A stretch of DNA of 64,000 nt from NCBI RefSeq assembly GCF_900115395.1, contig NZ_FOWE01000003.1, positions 248,001 to 312,000 on the forward strand, in the 5' to 3' direction. Shown here piece by piece: positions 18,358 through 26,608 of the stretch (the stretch's first letter is position 1; every line of letters begins with the position of its first letter). Below the pieces are notes generated by a model. The model saw only the letters and a program-made list of their open reading frames with translations. It made no database searches and was not told the origin of the DNA. Source of the DNA: Geodermatophilus obscurus. Lineage in GTDB: Bacteria; Actinomycetota; Actinomycetes; Mycobacteriales; Geodermatophilaceae. The translations under genes and the position numbers were made by a program.

Positions 18358-19428
18358 GTGAGCATCGAGGACCTGCCGCCGCACGGCGCCGACCGCACCG
18401 GCCAGCCGGTGCTGGAGGTCGACGAGCTGACCGTCACCTTCACCCGCCGCGGCGAGCAGTCCACCCGTGCCGTCGACGGGGTGAGCTTCGCCGTCGCCCC
18501 GGGGGAGACGGTCGGGCTGGTGGGGGAGTCCGGCTGCGGGAAGTCGGTCACGTCCCTGGCGGTCATGGGGCTGCTGCCCCGCCGGGGGGTGCAGGTGGGC
18601 GGTTCGGTGCGCTTCGACGGGCACGAGCTGCTCGGCGCCTCCGACCGGACGCTGCGCCGGCTGCGCGGCGCGGACATGGCGATGGTGTTCCAGGACCCGC
18701 TGTCCTCGCTCAACCCGACGGTGCCCATCGGCACCCAGGTGACCGAGGTCCTGCTCGAGCACCGCGACATGTCGAGGAAGGAGGCCGTCGACGAGGCCAC
18801 CCGGTTGCTCGACCGCGTCGGCATCCCCGACCCCGCGCGCCGGCTCAAGGAGTACCCCCACCAGCTGTCGGGTGGCATGCGCCAGCGGGCGCTCATCGCC
18901 ATGGCACTGGCCTGCTCACCGCGGCTGCTGATCGCCGACGAGCCGACGACGGCGCTCGACGTCACCATCCAGGCGCAGATCCTCGAGCTGCTGAAGGAGC
19001 TGGTCGTCGACACCGGCACCGCGCTGGTGATGATCACCCACGACCTCGGCGTCGTCGCGGGGCTCTGCGACCGGGTGCACGTCATGTACGCGGGGAGGAT
19101 CATCGAGTCGGCCGACCGGCACGAGCTGTTCGCCCGGCCCCGTCAGCCCTACACCGGCGGCCTGCTCGCCTCCGTCCCGCGGCTCGACGGCCCCCGGGGC
19201 GCGCCGCTGCACCCCATCCGCGGGTCCGCGCGCGACGTCATCCCCTGGGCGCAGGGCTGTGCCTTCGCCCCCCGCTGCGACAACGCCCAGGACGACTGCC
19301 TGACCGAGGTGTCGGGGAGCACCGTGCCGCTGGAGTACGACGGACCCGGACGCGAGCTGCGCTGCCGCCACCCCCTGTCGTATCCGTCCACCCCTGCGGG
19401 GGCCACCGCCTCGGGAGCCGCCCGGTGA
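18358..19428 (+). CDS. Peptide ABC transporter ATP-binding protein (DppD-like)
   Basis: A 356-residue ATPase. Walker A is [11 protein letters not shown], the Q-loop [12 protein letters not shown], the signature [15 protein letters not shown] and Walker [14 protein letters not shown]. The C-terminal oligopeptide-transporter extension holds cysteines in [15 protein letters not shown]; in related proteins such cysteines may bind an Fe-S cluster. The GTG start at 18358 has GGAGG 8 nt upstream; a GTG at 18349 overlapping the previous stop codon is the alternative. It should form a heterodimer with the next gene product. Confidence 0.92.
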   Translation: MSIEDLPPHGADRTGQPVLEVDELTVTFTRRGEQSTRAVDGVSFAVAPGETVGLVGESGCGKSVTSLAVMGLLPRRGVQVGGSVRFDGHELLGASDRTLRRLRGADMAMVFQDPLSSLNPTVPIGTQVTEVLLEHRDMSRKEAVDEATRLLDRVGIPDPARRLKEYPHQLSGGMRQRALIAMALACSPRLLIADEPTTALDVTIQAQILELLKELVVDTGTALVMITHDLGVVAGLCDRVHVMYAGRIIESADRHELFARPRQPYTGGLLASVPRLDGPRGAPLHPIRGSARDVIPWAQGCAFAPRCDNAQDDCLTEVSGSTVPLEYDGPGRELRCRHPLSYPSTPAGATASGAAR

Positions 19429-20576
19429 CCGCCGTCCCCGCCGAGACACCCCCCGCCGACCCGCTGCTGCGGGTCGAGGGCCTGCAGGTGCACTTCCCGA
19501 TCAAGCGCGGGCTGTTCGTCGACCGCACGGTCGGCCACGTGCGTGCCGTCGACGGGGTGGACCTCAGCATCGAGCGGGGGAGCACCTACGGCCTGGTGGG
19601 GGAGTCCGGCTGCGGCAAGTCCACCCTCGGCCGCGCCGTCCTGCGCCTGGTCGAGCCGACCGCCGGCCGGGTGGTCTTCGACGGCACCGACGTCGCCTCG
19701 CTCTCGGGCGAGCCGCTGCGCACGATCCGCCGCCGGATGCAGATGGTCTTCCAGGACCCGCTGGGCAGCCTCGACCCGCGGCAGAACGTCGAGTCGCTGC
19801 TGTCCGAGCCGCTGCACGCGCACGGCCTCGGCGGCGGGAAGCAGGGCATCGCGGAGCGGATCCGCACGCTGCTCGACGCCGTCGGGCTGCCCTCGGCGGC
19901 GCTGCGCCGCTACCCGCACGAGTTCTCCGGCGGGCAGCGCCAGCGCATCGGCATCGCCCGCGCCATCGCCCTCGAGCCCGACCTGCTCATCGCCGACGAG
20001 CCGGTGTCCGCCCTCGACGTCAGCGTCCAGGCGCAGGTGGTCAACCTGCTCGAGGAGCTGCAGGAACGGCTCGGGCTGACCTACCTGGTCATCGCGCACG
20101 ACCTGGCGGTGGTCAAGCACATCAGCGACGTCGTCGGGGTCATGTACCTCGGGTCGCTGGTCGAGCAGGCACCCTCCGAGGTCCTCTACGCCGAGCCGCT
20201 GCACCCCTACAGCCGGGCGCTGATGAGCGCCGTCCCGGTGCCCGACCCCGTGGTCGAGGAGACCCGGGAGCGGATCCTGCTGGCCGGGGACCTGCCCTCG
20301 CCGGCCAACCCGCCGAGCGGCTGCCGGTTCCACACCCGCTGCCCCTGGCGGCAGGAGACCCGGTGCGACGACGAGGTGCCGGTGCTGCGCGAACTCGGGC
20401 CCGCGCACCTGGTCAGCTGCCACTGGGCCGAGGAGATCCGCGACGGCGTGCTGCGCCCGCGGTCGGCCGAGGAGGTCGCCGCCACGATGGGCGTCTCGGT
20501 GCGCCCGACGGGTGTCGGCGACATCGAGTCCGACGCGCTGGTGCAGGGCATCGACGCGCCCATCGAGCGGACCTGA
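19425..20576 (+). CDS. Peptide ABC transporter ATP-binding protein (DppF-like)
   Basis: The second ATPase of the transporter, 383 residues. Walker A is [18 protein letters not shown], the Q-loop [14 protein letters not shown], the signature [15 protein letters not shown] and Walker [14 protein letters not shown]. The C-terminal extension has a cysteine cluster ([15 protein letters not shown] and a later SCHWAEE). The [21 protein letters not shown]-terminal segment is typical of DppF/OppF. It overlaps dppD by GTGA and closes the operon, converging on the Rieske gene 25 nt away. Confidence 0.93.
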   Translation: MTAVPAETPPADPLLRVEGLQVHFPIKRGLFVDRTVGHVRAVDGVDLSIERGSTYGLVGESGCGKSTLGRAVLRLVEPTAGRVVFDGTDVASLSGEPLRTIRRRMQMVFQDPLGSLDPRQNVESLLSEPLHAHGLGGGKQGIAERIRTLLDAVGLPSAALRRYPHEFSGGQRQRIGIARAIALEPDLLIADEPVSALDVSVQAQVVNLLEELQERLGLTYLVIAHDLAVVKHISDVVGVMYLGSLVEQAPSEVLYAEPLHPYSRALMSAVPVPDPVVEETRERILLAGDLPSPANPPSGCRFHTRCPWRQETRCDDEVPVLRELGPAHLVSCHWAEEIRDGVLRPRSAEEVAATMGVSVRPTGVGDIESDALVQGIDAPIERT

Positions 20577-20601
20577 ACGCGGCCCCGACCCGGGTCCGCG
20601 G

Positions 20602-20961
20602 CTAGTCCTCGACGACGACGTCGTCGCCCTTGCGCAGGGCGCGCCTGACCCGCAGCCGCAGGATCCGGGCGTAGGCGCGCACGAACTGGGTGTAGCCCGG
20701 CGTGGGGCCGTGGTAGCCGAGGATGCCGCGCGGGCCCTCGACCATCTCGCCGGTGCGCACGTCGTACCGCGCCTGGTGCCAGGGGCAGACCAGGCAGCCG
20801 TCGGCGTCGAGGCTGCCCTTCGACAGGTCGGCGAGCTGGTGCCGGCACCGGCGGGAGACGGCGAAGTACTCCCCGTCGCGGTTGCCGACAGCCCAGTTGC
20901 CGGCCCGGCCCACCGTCCCCGGGGGCAGCTGGGCGGCGGGGATGCGGTCGGGGTCGCTCAC
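20602..20961 (-). CDS. Rieske [2Fe-2S] domain protein
   Basis: A stand-alone 119-residue Rieske protein likely to carry electrons. The cluster ligands are present in two boxes: C39-R-H41 in SRRCRHQLADLSKG and C59-P-W-H62 in CLVCPWHQARYDVRTGEMV. The C-terminal part is basic (ARILRLRVRRALRKGDD) and has no membrane helix. The GTG start has AGGAGG about 7 nt upstream; longer in-frame sequence upstream is Arg-rich and not protein-like. No oxygenase subunit lies next to it, so the partner is unknown. It is divergent from the TPM gene across a 100-bp promoter region. Confidence 0.88.
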   Translation of the reverse strand: MSDPDRIPAAQLPPGTVGRAGNWAVGNRDGEYFAVSRRCRHQLADLSKGSLDADGCLVCPWHQARYDVRTGEMVEGPRGILGYHGPTPGYTQFVRAYARILRLRVRRALRKGDDVVVED

Positions 20962-21048
20962 GGGTGTCCTCCTGCGGTGCCGGGTCTGGGTCGACAGCCC
21001 CCTACCCGGTCGTGTGCGTCCTACCCGGCCGGGCAGCGCGCGCCGACC

Positions 21049-21054
21049 TAGGGT
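21049..21054 (+). promoter_or_regulatory. -10 element of a probable leaderless promoter (TPM gene)
   Basis: TAGGGT stands 7 nt before the GTG chosen as the TPM gene start and supports that choice over much longer upstream frames. Confidence 0.5.
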
Positions 21055-21061
21055 CGGTCGT

Positions 21062-23167
21062 GTGCGCCGGCTGATGGGGGTCCTCGCGGTCTCGGCCGCC
21101 CTGGTGCTCACCGGCGGCGGCCCGGCGCTGGCCGAGCAGCCGTTCGAGGTGCCCGGCGAGGTGACCGACCTCGTCGGCGCGCTCGGCGGGGACGTGGGCC
21201 GGGTGCAGCAGGCCGTCGACGAGCGGCAGGCCCGCGACGGCCTCCAGGTCTTCGTCGTCTACGTGTCCTCCTTCGACGGTCTCGACGGCGAGGAGTGGGC
21301 CCCGCGGACGGCGCAGTTCTCCGGCCTGGGGCGCACCGACGTGCTGCTCGCGGTGGCCGTGGACGACCGGCGGTACGGCTCCTGGGTCGACGACGCGTTC
21401 CCGCAGGACGACGCCGACATCGACGCGTTCCTCACCCGCGAGGTCGAGCCCCTCCTGGCGGACGACGACTGGGCCGGCGCGGCGGTGGCCTTCGCCGACG
21501 GCCTGGGCGGGGCCTCGTCCACCGGCACCGGCACCGGCACCGGCACCGGCACCGGCTCCGGTGGCGGGTCGGGCGCGGGGGCCGCGGCGGTGGTCGGGGG
21601 GATCGCCGTGGTGGGCGGCGGCGTCTACCTGCTGTCCCGCGCGCGCCGGCGCCGTGCGGGCGCGCAGCCGCCGCCCACCACCCGGCTGGAGCGGCCCGAC
21701 CCGTACGCCGGCGTGCCCACCGCGGAGCTGCAGGGCCGGGCCAGCTCGGCGCTGCTCGACCTCGACGAGGCGGTCACGTCCTCCCAGCTCGACCTCGACT
21801 TCGCCCGGCTGCAGTACGGGGAGGCCGCCGTCGCCGGGTTCGCGGAGGCCCTGGCGCAGTCGCGGCAGGAGCTCACCCGTGCGTTCACGCTGCGCCAGCA
21901 GCTCGACGACGAGGTGCCGGAGGACGAGCCGACGCAGCGCCGGATGCTCACCGAGATGCTGCAGCTGACCGGGGCCGCCGACGCCCGGCTCGACGAGCAG
22001 GCGCAGGCCTTCGAGCAGCTGCGCGACCTGGAGCGCACCGCCCCGCAGGCGCTGGAGGCGCTCGGCCCGCGCATCACCGCCCTGCACGGCCGGCTGCCGC
22101 AGGACGAGGAGCGGATGGCGCGGCTGCAGCGGCGCTACGCCGCTCCCGCGCTGGCGCCGGTCGCCGGCAACCTCGAGGAGGCCCGCGCCCGGCTGGCCGC
22201 GGCCGGGCACGAGGTCGCCGAGGCCCGCGCCGCGCTGGAGGGCGGGCGGTCCGGCGAGGCGGTGGGCGACCTGCGCGCCGCCGAGGACGCCGTCGCGCAG
22301 GTGGGCACGCTGCTCGACGCCGTCGGCCGGCTCGAGCGCGACCTGGAGGCGGCCGCCGCCCGCCTGCCCGCCGTCCGCGCGGACACCGAGGAGGACCTCG
22401 CCGAGGCTCGCGCGCTGCTGGGGTCCGGTGACGCCTCGGGGCTGCGGCCCCAGGTGGCCCGCGCGGAGGCCGGCCTCGCCGCCGCGGAGGAGGCCATGAC
22501 CGGCGGGCTCCCCGACCCGCTGACCGCGCTCCGCCGGCTGGAGGAGGCCGACCTCGCGCTGGAGCAGGCGCTCGCCGTGGCCCGCGACGCGCAGACCCGC
22601 GCCCGCCGGGCCGCGGCCGCGCTCGACCAGACGCTGCTGCGGGCGCGCTCCACCGTGGCCGCAGCAGCCGATTTCGTCGCCACCCGCCGCGGTGCGGTCG
22701 GCCCCGAGGCGCGCACCCGGCTGGCCGAGGCGCAGCGCCACCTCGACGCCGCGGTCGGCACGGGTGGCGTCGACGCCGAGGCGGCCCTGCGGGAGGCGCA
22801 GCTGGCCGACCAGCTCGCCCAGCAGGCGCTGCAGTACGCGCAGTCCGACGTCGCGTCGTGGTCGTCGGGCTACGGCGGGGGCGGCTACGGCGCTCCCGGC
22901 TACGGCGGGGGCGGCTACGGCGCTCCCGGCTACGGGCCCGGGTACGGCGGCGGGCGGGGCGGGGTGGACCTGGGCAGCCTCGTGCTCGGCGGGATCCTGG
23001 CCGGAGGGATGCGCGGCGGCGGCTTCGGGGGTGGGTACGGCGGCGGTCGCGGCGGGGGCCTCGGTGGTGGGCTCGGCGGTGGCTTCGGCGGCGGGGGTGG
23101 CCGCCCGCGCGGCGGTGGCTTCGGCGGCTCGCGCAGCCGCGGCCGGTCCGGCGGCGGCCGCTTCTAG
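21062..23167 (+). CDS. TPM domain protein with coiled-coil and Gly-rich tail
   Basis: A 701-residue exported membrane protein. A signal peptide (VRRLMGVLAVSAALVLTGGG, then PALAEQ) precedes a TPM domain (~28-150) with LQVFVVYVSSFDGLDGEEWA and TDVLLAVAVDDRRYGSWVDD. A Thr-Gly repeat coded by a six-base repeat (ACCGGC, about six copies) leads to one membrane helix near residue 190. Residues ~220-600 are Ala/Glu/Leu/Arg-rich and should form long coiled coils. The last ~100 residues are Gly/Tyr-rich, including a duplicated GGGGYGAPGY unit from a 30-bp tandem repeat. TPM proteins act in membrane-associated processes; the exact job is unknown. Confidence 0.88.
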   Translation: MRRLMGVLAVSAALVLTGGGPALAEQPFEVPGEVTDLVGALGGDVGRVQQAVDERQARDGLQVFVVYVSSFDGLDGEEWAPRTAQFSGLGRTDVLLAVAVDDRRYGSWVDDAFPQDDADIDAFLTREVEPLLADDDWAGAAVAFADGLGGASSTGTGTGTGTGTGSGGGSGAGAAAVVGGIAVVGGGVYLLSRARRRRAGAQPPPTTRLERPDPYAGVPTAELQGRASSALLDLDEAVTSSQLDLDFARLQYGEAAVAGFAEALAQSRQELTRAFTLRQQLDDEVPEDEPTQRRMLTEMLQLTGAADARLDEQAQAFEQLRDLERTAPQALEALGPRITALHGRLPQDEERMARLQRRYAAPALAPVAGNLEEARARLAAAGHEVAEARAALEGGRSGEAVGDLRAAEDAVAQVGTLLDAVGRLERDLEAAAARLPAVRADTEEDLAEARALLGSGDASGLRPQVARAEAGLAAAEEAMTGGLPDPLTALRRLEEADLALEQALAVARDAQTRARRAAAALDQTLLRARSTVAAAADFVATRRGAVGPEARTRLAEAQRHLDAAVGTGGVDAEAALREAQLADQLAQQALQYAQSDVASWSSGYGGGGYGAPGYGGGGYGAPGYGPGYGGGRGGVDLGSLVLGGILAGGMRGGGFGGGYGGGRGGGLGGGLGGGFGGGGGRPRGGGFGGSRSRGRSGGGRF

Positions 23168-23174
23168 CGTGGCG

Positions 23175-23260
23175 CGCAGCACGATCAGGTGGCCTGATCG
23201 TGCTGCGTCCTGGCTCACCGTCGGGGGTGAGCCAGGACGCGCGGGGGTGAGCCAGGATGC
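23175..23260. repeat. Double-palindrome intergenic repeat, copy 1
   Basis: Two perfect 15-bp hairpins overlap by 3 nt: CGCAGCACGATCAGG/CCTGATCGTGCTGCG (loop TGG) and GCGTCCTGGCTCACC/GGTGAGCCAGGACGC. A further half unit GGTGAGCCAGGATGC follows. It begins 8 nt after the TPM stop codon. The same words recur at 32057-32129. It may terminate transcription or be a REP-like mobile palindrome. Confidence 0.7.
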
Positions 23261-23326
23261 CGTCGGGGCTCCCGGACTGTCGGTGTGCGGTGGGACGGTG
23301 CCCTCCCGACACCGCGAGGAGGAGCC

Positions 23327-24088
23327 ATGCCCACCCGGAACACCCCCTGGCCCGACGGCACGCCCTGCTGGGTCGACTACGGCGCGGCCGACGTCGACGC
23401 GGCGAAGTCCTTCTACGGCTCGCTGCTGGGCTGGGACTGGACGGCCGACAGTCCCGAGTTCGGCGGCTACGTCAACGCGCTGCGGGACGGTCACCAGGTG
23501 GCCGGCCTCGGCCCGCTGATGGACCCGGGTGACCCGCCGTCCTGGACGACGTACTTCGCCGCGAGCGACGCCGCGGCCACCTGCGACCGGATCCGCGCGG
23601 CCGGCGGCACCGTCGTCGTCGAGCCGATGGAGGTCGGGCCGATGGGCACGATGGTCGTCGCGCGCGACCCGCAGGGGAACCCGTTCGGCCTGTGGCAGGC
23701 CGGCACGCACACCGGTGTCGAGCTGCACAACGAGCCCGGCGCGCTGGCGTGGAACGAGGCCGCCGTCGACGACCCGGCCGCCGCCCAGGCGTTCTACACC
23801 GCCGTCTTCGGCTTCCGCTTCGACGAGCTCGACGGCATGGGCGGCTACGCCACGTTCGCCACCGACGAGCGCCCGCTCGGCGGCCTCGGCGGCGTCACTC
23901 CCGGCGCACCGAGGGGCTGGTCGACCTGCTTCTCGGTGGCGAGCACCGACGAGACGGTGGCCGCGGTCGAGGCCGCGGGCGGGAAGGTCACCATGGCGGC
24001 GGAGGACACCGAGTTCGGCCGGTTCGCCGTCGTCACCGACCCGTGGGGTGCCGCCTTCTCCGTCATGCAGGACCCGCCCCAGGGCTGA
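23327..24088 (+). CDS. VOC (glyoxalase/bleomycin-resistance fold) protein with two domains
   Basis: A 253-residue protein made of two vicinal-oxygen-chelate domains (~8-125 and ~135-250). It opens with NTPWPDGTPCWVDYGAADVD and AAKSFYGSLLGWDW; the second half has AAQAFYTAVFGFRFDELDGM and ends FAVVTDPWGAAFSVMQDPP. The layout is that of the mycobacterial secreted antigen Rv0577 (CFP32/TB27.3) family. The enzymatic activity is unknown. GAGGAGGAG precedes the ATG. A hairpin separates it from the convergent PPOX gene. Confidence 0.9.
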   Translation: MPTRNTPWPDGTPCWVDYGAADVDAAKSFYGSLLGWDWTADSPEFGGYVNALRDGHQVAGLGPLMDPGDPPSWTTYFAASDAAATCDRIRAAGGTVVVEPMEVGPMGTMVVARDPQGNPFGLWQAGTHTGVELHNEPGALAWNEAAVDDPAAAQAFYTAVFGFRFDELDGMGGYATFATDERPLGGLGGVTPGAPRGWSTCFSVASTDETVAAVEAAGGKVTMAAEDTEFGRFAVVTDPWGAAFSVMQDPPQG

Positions 24089-24097
24089 GCGTGCCCC

Positions 24098-24124
24098 GGC
24101 CGGCGCGGACGGGGCGCGCCGGCC
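24098..24124. terminator. Bidirectional hairpin between VOC and PPOX genes
   Basis: GGCCGGCGCG and CGCGCCGGCC form a perfect 10-bp stem around GACGGGG in the 42-bp gap between convergent genes. Confidence 0.65.
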
Positions 24125-24130
24125 GTCGGC

Positions 24131-24559
24131 TCAGTCCCGGACCTGGCCGTAGGTGTGCTCGGGGGTGAACCGCACGACGAGGCGCCGGTCGGCGACCATC
24201 GCGCGCCGGTAGTCGTCCCAGTCCGGGTGCTCACCCGAGATGCCGCGGTAGTAGGCGACCAGCTCCTCGACGGTGGCGTCGTGCGGGTCGGCGGCGACCG
24301 GTGTGAGCTCCGCGGTGCCCTCGACGGCCGCCCAGGACCAGAAGTCCTCCGACGACACGTGCAGCGTGACCCGGGGGTCGCGCTGCAGGTTGCGGGTCTT
24401 GGCGCGGTCGGCGGTCACCGACACCCGGAACAGCTGCCGCTCCGGGTCGTAGGCGTAGCCGACGTTGGACAGCTGCGGCCGGCCGTCGCGCTTGACGGTG
24501 GCCAGCACGGCGGAGCTGCGGCTGGTCACGAAGGCGAGCAGGCCGTCGTCGACGGTCAC
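24131..24559 (-). CDS. PPOX-class, probably F420-dependent, oxidoreductase
   Basis: A 142-residue split-beta-barrel flavin or F420 protein. It starts VTVDDGLLAFVTSRSSAVLA and has DGRPQLSNVGYAYDPERQLF, RAKTRNLQRDPRVTLHV and the C-terminal RRLVVRFTPEHTYGQ, which are usual in the actinobacterial F420-dependent PPOX family. Which cofactor it uses cannot be settled from sequence alone. The GTG start overlaps the pirin stop codon by 4 nt (GTGA), so the two are translated from one mRNA. An oxidoreductase role linked to the pirin is possible but unproven. Confidence 0.87.
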   Translation of the reverse strand: MTVDDGLLAFVTSRSSAVLATVKRDGRPQLSNVGYAYDPERQLFRVSVTADRAKTRNLQRDPRVTLHVSSEDFWSWAAVEGTAELTPVAADPHDATVEELVAYYRGISGEHPDWDDYRRAMVADRRLVVRFTPEHTYGQVRD

Positions 24560-25527
24560 CGGACCCGCCCGCGGGCCTTGAGCGGCACCGGCGGCAGGGC
24601 CGGCGCGAGCTGGCGCTCGTCGTCGGTGAACCCCGGGACGGCGCCGAAGCGCGGGTCGCCGTCGTTCCACCGCTCGGCGTACTCGGTGATCTCCTCGCCG
24701 GCGCGGCCGATGAAGTTCCACCACATGACCAGGCGTTCCTCGAACGGTTCGCCGCCGAGCAGCAGCAGCCGCGCGGGCGCCTCCGTCCGGATCCGCACCG
24801 AGCGGCGGCCAGTGCCGAGGTAGACCATCGCCCCGTGTGCCAGCGGCGCGCCCTCCACCTCGGCACCGCCCGCGGCGCCGAGCAGGGCGTGCTCGAAGTC
24901 CGGCTCCAGCGGCACCTCGACGTCGGCCCCGGCGGCCAGGTCGAGGTCGACGCCGACGATCGGCGTGTGGGCCGTGCCCGGTGAGGTGTCTCCGCCGAAG
25001 CGGCCCATCAGCACCGTCGTGGTCATCCCGTCGGAGGTGGTCCCGGGCAGCGCCGTGTGGTGCTCGAAGGCCGGGGCGGTGTCGCGGGCGGCGTCGGGCA
25101 GCGCCACCCACAGCTGGGCGCCGTGCAGGAACCGCGGGTGGCGCACCGGCGACTGCTCGGCGTGCGCGATGCCGTGCCCGGCGGTCATGAGCGCGAGTTC
25201 GCGTGGCCCGAAGGTCACGTCGCTGCCCACGGAGTCGCGGTGGTGCACCCGGCCCTCGATCAGCCAGGACACCGTCTGCAGGCCGGTGTGCGGGTGCGGC
25301 GTGACCTGCATGCCGGGACCGGACGCGACGTCGTCGGGGCCGTAGTGGTCGACGAAGGCCCAGGCGCCGACCATCCGCCGGCCGAGCGTGGGCAGCAGCC
25401 GCCGCACGGGGGTGCCCGGGCCGAGCAGGACCTCCTTGCCGGGCAGCAGGTCCAGGGCCGGTCTGGCGGGGGTGTCGGCGAGGCCGCCGAGCTCGCGGGC
25501 GGACGGGCGTCGGTCGCTGGTGCTCAT
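24556..25527 (-). CDS. Pirin family protein (first of two)
   Basis: A 323-residue bicupin. The N-terminal cupin carries the pirin metal site: HPHTGLQTVSWLIEGRVHHR gives two His, and GHGIAHAEQSP gives another His and a Glu. The C-terminal cupin has the segment LLLLGGEPFEERLVMWWNF and the ending DDERQLAPALPPVPLKARG. Pirins bind iron and some act as quercetinases or redox-sensing regulators; the function here is unknown. It has its own ribosome site (GGAGG, 8 nt upstream). In addition a repeat-encoded mini-frame ends at its ATG as ATGA. Confidence 0.9.
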   Translation of the reverse strand: MSTSDRRPSARELGGLADTPARPALDLLPGKEVLLGPGTPVRRLLPTLGRRMVGAWAFVDHYGPDDVASGPGMQVTPHPHTGLQTVSWLIEGRVHHRDSVGSDVTFGPRELALMTAGHGIAHAEQSPVRHPRFLHGAQLWVALPDAARDTAPAFEHHTALPGTTSDGMTTTVLMGRFGGDTSPGTAHTPIVGVDLDLAAGADVEVPLEPDFEHALLGAAGGAEVEGAPLAHGAMVYLGTGRRSVRIRTEAPARLLLLGGEPFEERLVMWWNFIGRAGEEITEYAERWNDGDPRFGAVPGFTDDERQLAPALPPVPLKARGRVR

Positions 25528-25619
25528 CGTGCGGACCTCCGGACGGGGCGGCAGGACATCGGGGCGCCGGGCATCGCGGCTCGGGTCATCGCGGCTCGGG
25601 TCATCGGGGCTCGGGTCAT
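25524..25619 (-). CDS. Repeat-encoded mini-frame linking DUF5996 and pirin genes (doubtful coding)
   Basis: A 31-codon frame (MTRAP-MTRAA-MTRAA-MPGAP-MSC and a basic tail) starts with an ATG that overlaps the DUF5996 stop codon (ATGA) and ends with a TGA overlapping the pirin ATG. Each 15-bp repeat unit supplies another in-frame ATG. It may carry ribosomes from one gene to the next without making a useful peptide. Expression is unproven. Confidence 0.3.
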   Translation of the reverse strand: MTRAPMTRAAMTRAAMPGAPMSCRPVRRSAR

Positions 25620-25630
25620 CGGGGCTCGGG
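25556..25630 (-). repeat. 15-bp tandem repeat, five units
   Basis: Units read ACATCGGGGCGCCGG, GCATCGCGGCTCGGG, TCATCGCGGCTCGGG and TCATCGGGGCTCGGG twice on the plus strand. The block spans the end of the DUF5996 gene and most of the 88-bp gap before the pirin gene. The unit length is a multiple of three, so copy number can change without breaking the mini-frame through it. Confidence 0.8.
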
Positions 25631-26527
25631 AGCCGTAGGGCAGCGCAGCGCGCCGAGGTCCCAGCCGGCGCGGCGGGCGCCGGCGGCGTAGGCGCTCTCC
25701 AGGAAGTCGAGGACGGTGGCGCGGGGGTCGGCCGACGTCCGCACGTCCTCGTAGGTGAGCAGTGCCAGGTGCGCGCCGCGGCTGTCGACCCAGCGTGCCG
25801 CGGCCGGGCGCAGCGGCTCCTCGGTCAGGCCGGGCGGCTCGGGGGCGGTGTAGGAGTAGAACGCCGGCTCGGGCACGGTGTCGTCGCCGAACCAGAACCC
25901 GGCGCTGATCACCTCGTGGGAGTAGGCCTCGCGGGTGACCGGGTCGGCGGTGGCCGGCTGTTCGACCTGCCGGTCGGAGAACCGGGTGACGGCGAGGTCG
26001 AACGTGTGCCAGAAGTGGTGCACCGGGCTTGTCTTGGCGTAGCTGCGCCCGGCGAACTCCTCGAGCACCTGCGCCACCTGGCCGAGGACGACCCAGTAGC
26101 GGGTGACCCGCTCGCGGTCGTAGGACGCGTGGTGCTCGTCCTCGGCGAACGGGGTGCGGTCGGCGAGGTCGAAGGGGACCGGCAGCTCGACGGCCGCCGG
26201 CAGGCCCAGCGAGGAGAGGGTGGCCAGCAGCTGCCGGTAGAAGGCCGCGACGCTGAGCCCGGGCAGCGGGAACGACGCCCGCCTGCCGTCGGCCACGGTG
26301 ACCTCGAGCCGGTGGTCGACGAGGTCGAGATCGACGGCGAAGACCGGGTCGAAGCCCATCGGCCGCGTGGTGAGGCCGCGGCCGGTCAGGTGCAGGGGGA
26401 CGTGCCACCAGTGGTTGCGCCGCGGGGCGTTGGCCAGCCGCAGCTTGCCGGCGATCTGCAGGAGCCGGTGCAGCGTGTCCTTGGTGTCGGCCCACTCGGC
26501 CAGCGGGACGGGCGGGAAGACGGACAC
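25616..26527 (-). CDS. DUF5996 family protein
   Basis: A 303-residue cytoplasmic protein. Conserved-looking blocks are RNHWWHVPLHLTGRGLTTRP, FDPVFAVDLDLVDHRLEV, SPVHHFWHTFDLAVTRFS and EVISAGFWFGDDTVPEPAFY. The many His and Trp residues hint at a ligand or metal site, but no reaction is known for the family. It reads toward the pirin gene, and its last codons lie inside a tandem repeat that also supplies a mini-frame leading to the pirin start. Co-expression of DUF5996, pirin and PPOX is therefore likely. Confidence 0.82.
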   Translation of the reverse strand: MSVFPPVPLAEWADTKDTLHRLLQIAGKLRLANAPRRNHWWHVPLHLTGRGLTTRPMGFDPVFAVDLDLVDHRLEVTVADGRRASFPLPGLSVAAFYRQLLATLSSLGLPAAVELPVPFDLADRTPFAEDEHHASYDRERVTRYWVVLGQVAQVLEEFAGRSYAKTSPVHHFWHTFDLAVTRFSDRQVEQPATADPVTREAYSHEVISAGFWFGDDTVPEPAFYSYTAPEPPGLTEEPLRPAAARWVDSRGAHLALLTYEDVRTSADPRATVLDFLESAYAAGARRAGWDLGALRCPTAPEPR

Positions 26528-26608
26528 GGGGGCTCCTCCGTCGCAGGTCCGGTGGCGGTCAGCATGCAGCCCCCGGCGGCGGCGCGGAAGCCGCCGCCGG
26601 GGTCGTGC

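Noticed and set aside
25556..25630. CRISPR or insertion-sequence end
   Set aside because: The 15-bp units are directly adjacent without spacers, and no transposase is nearby.
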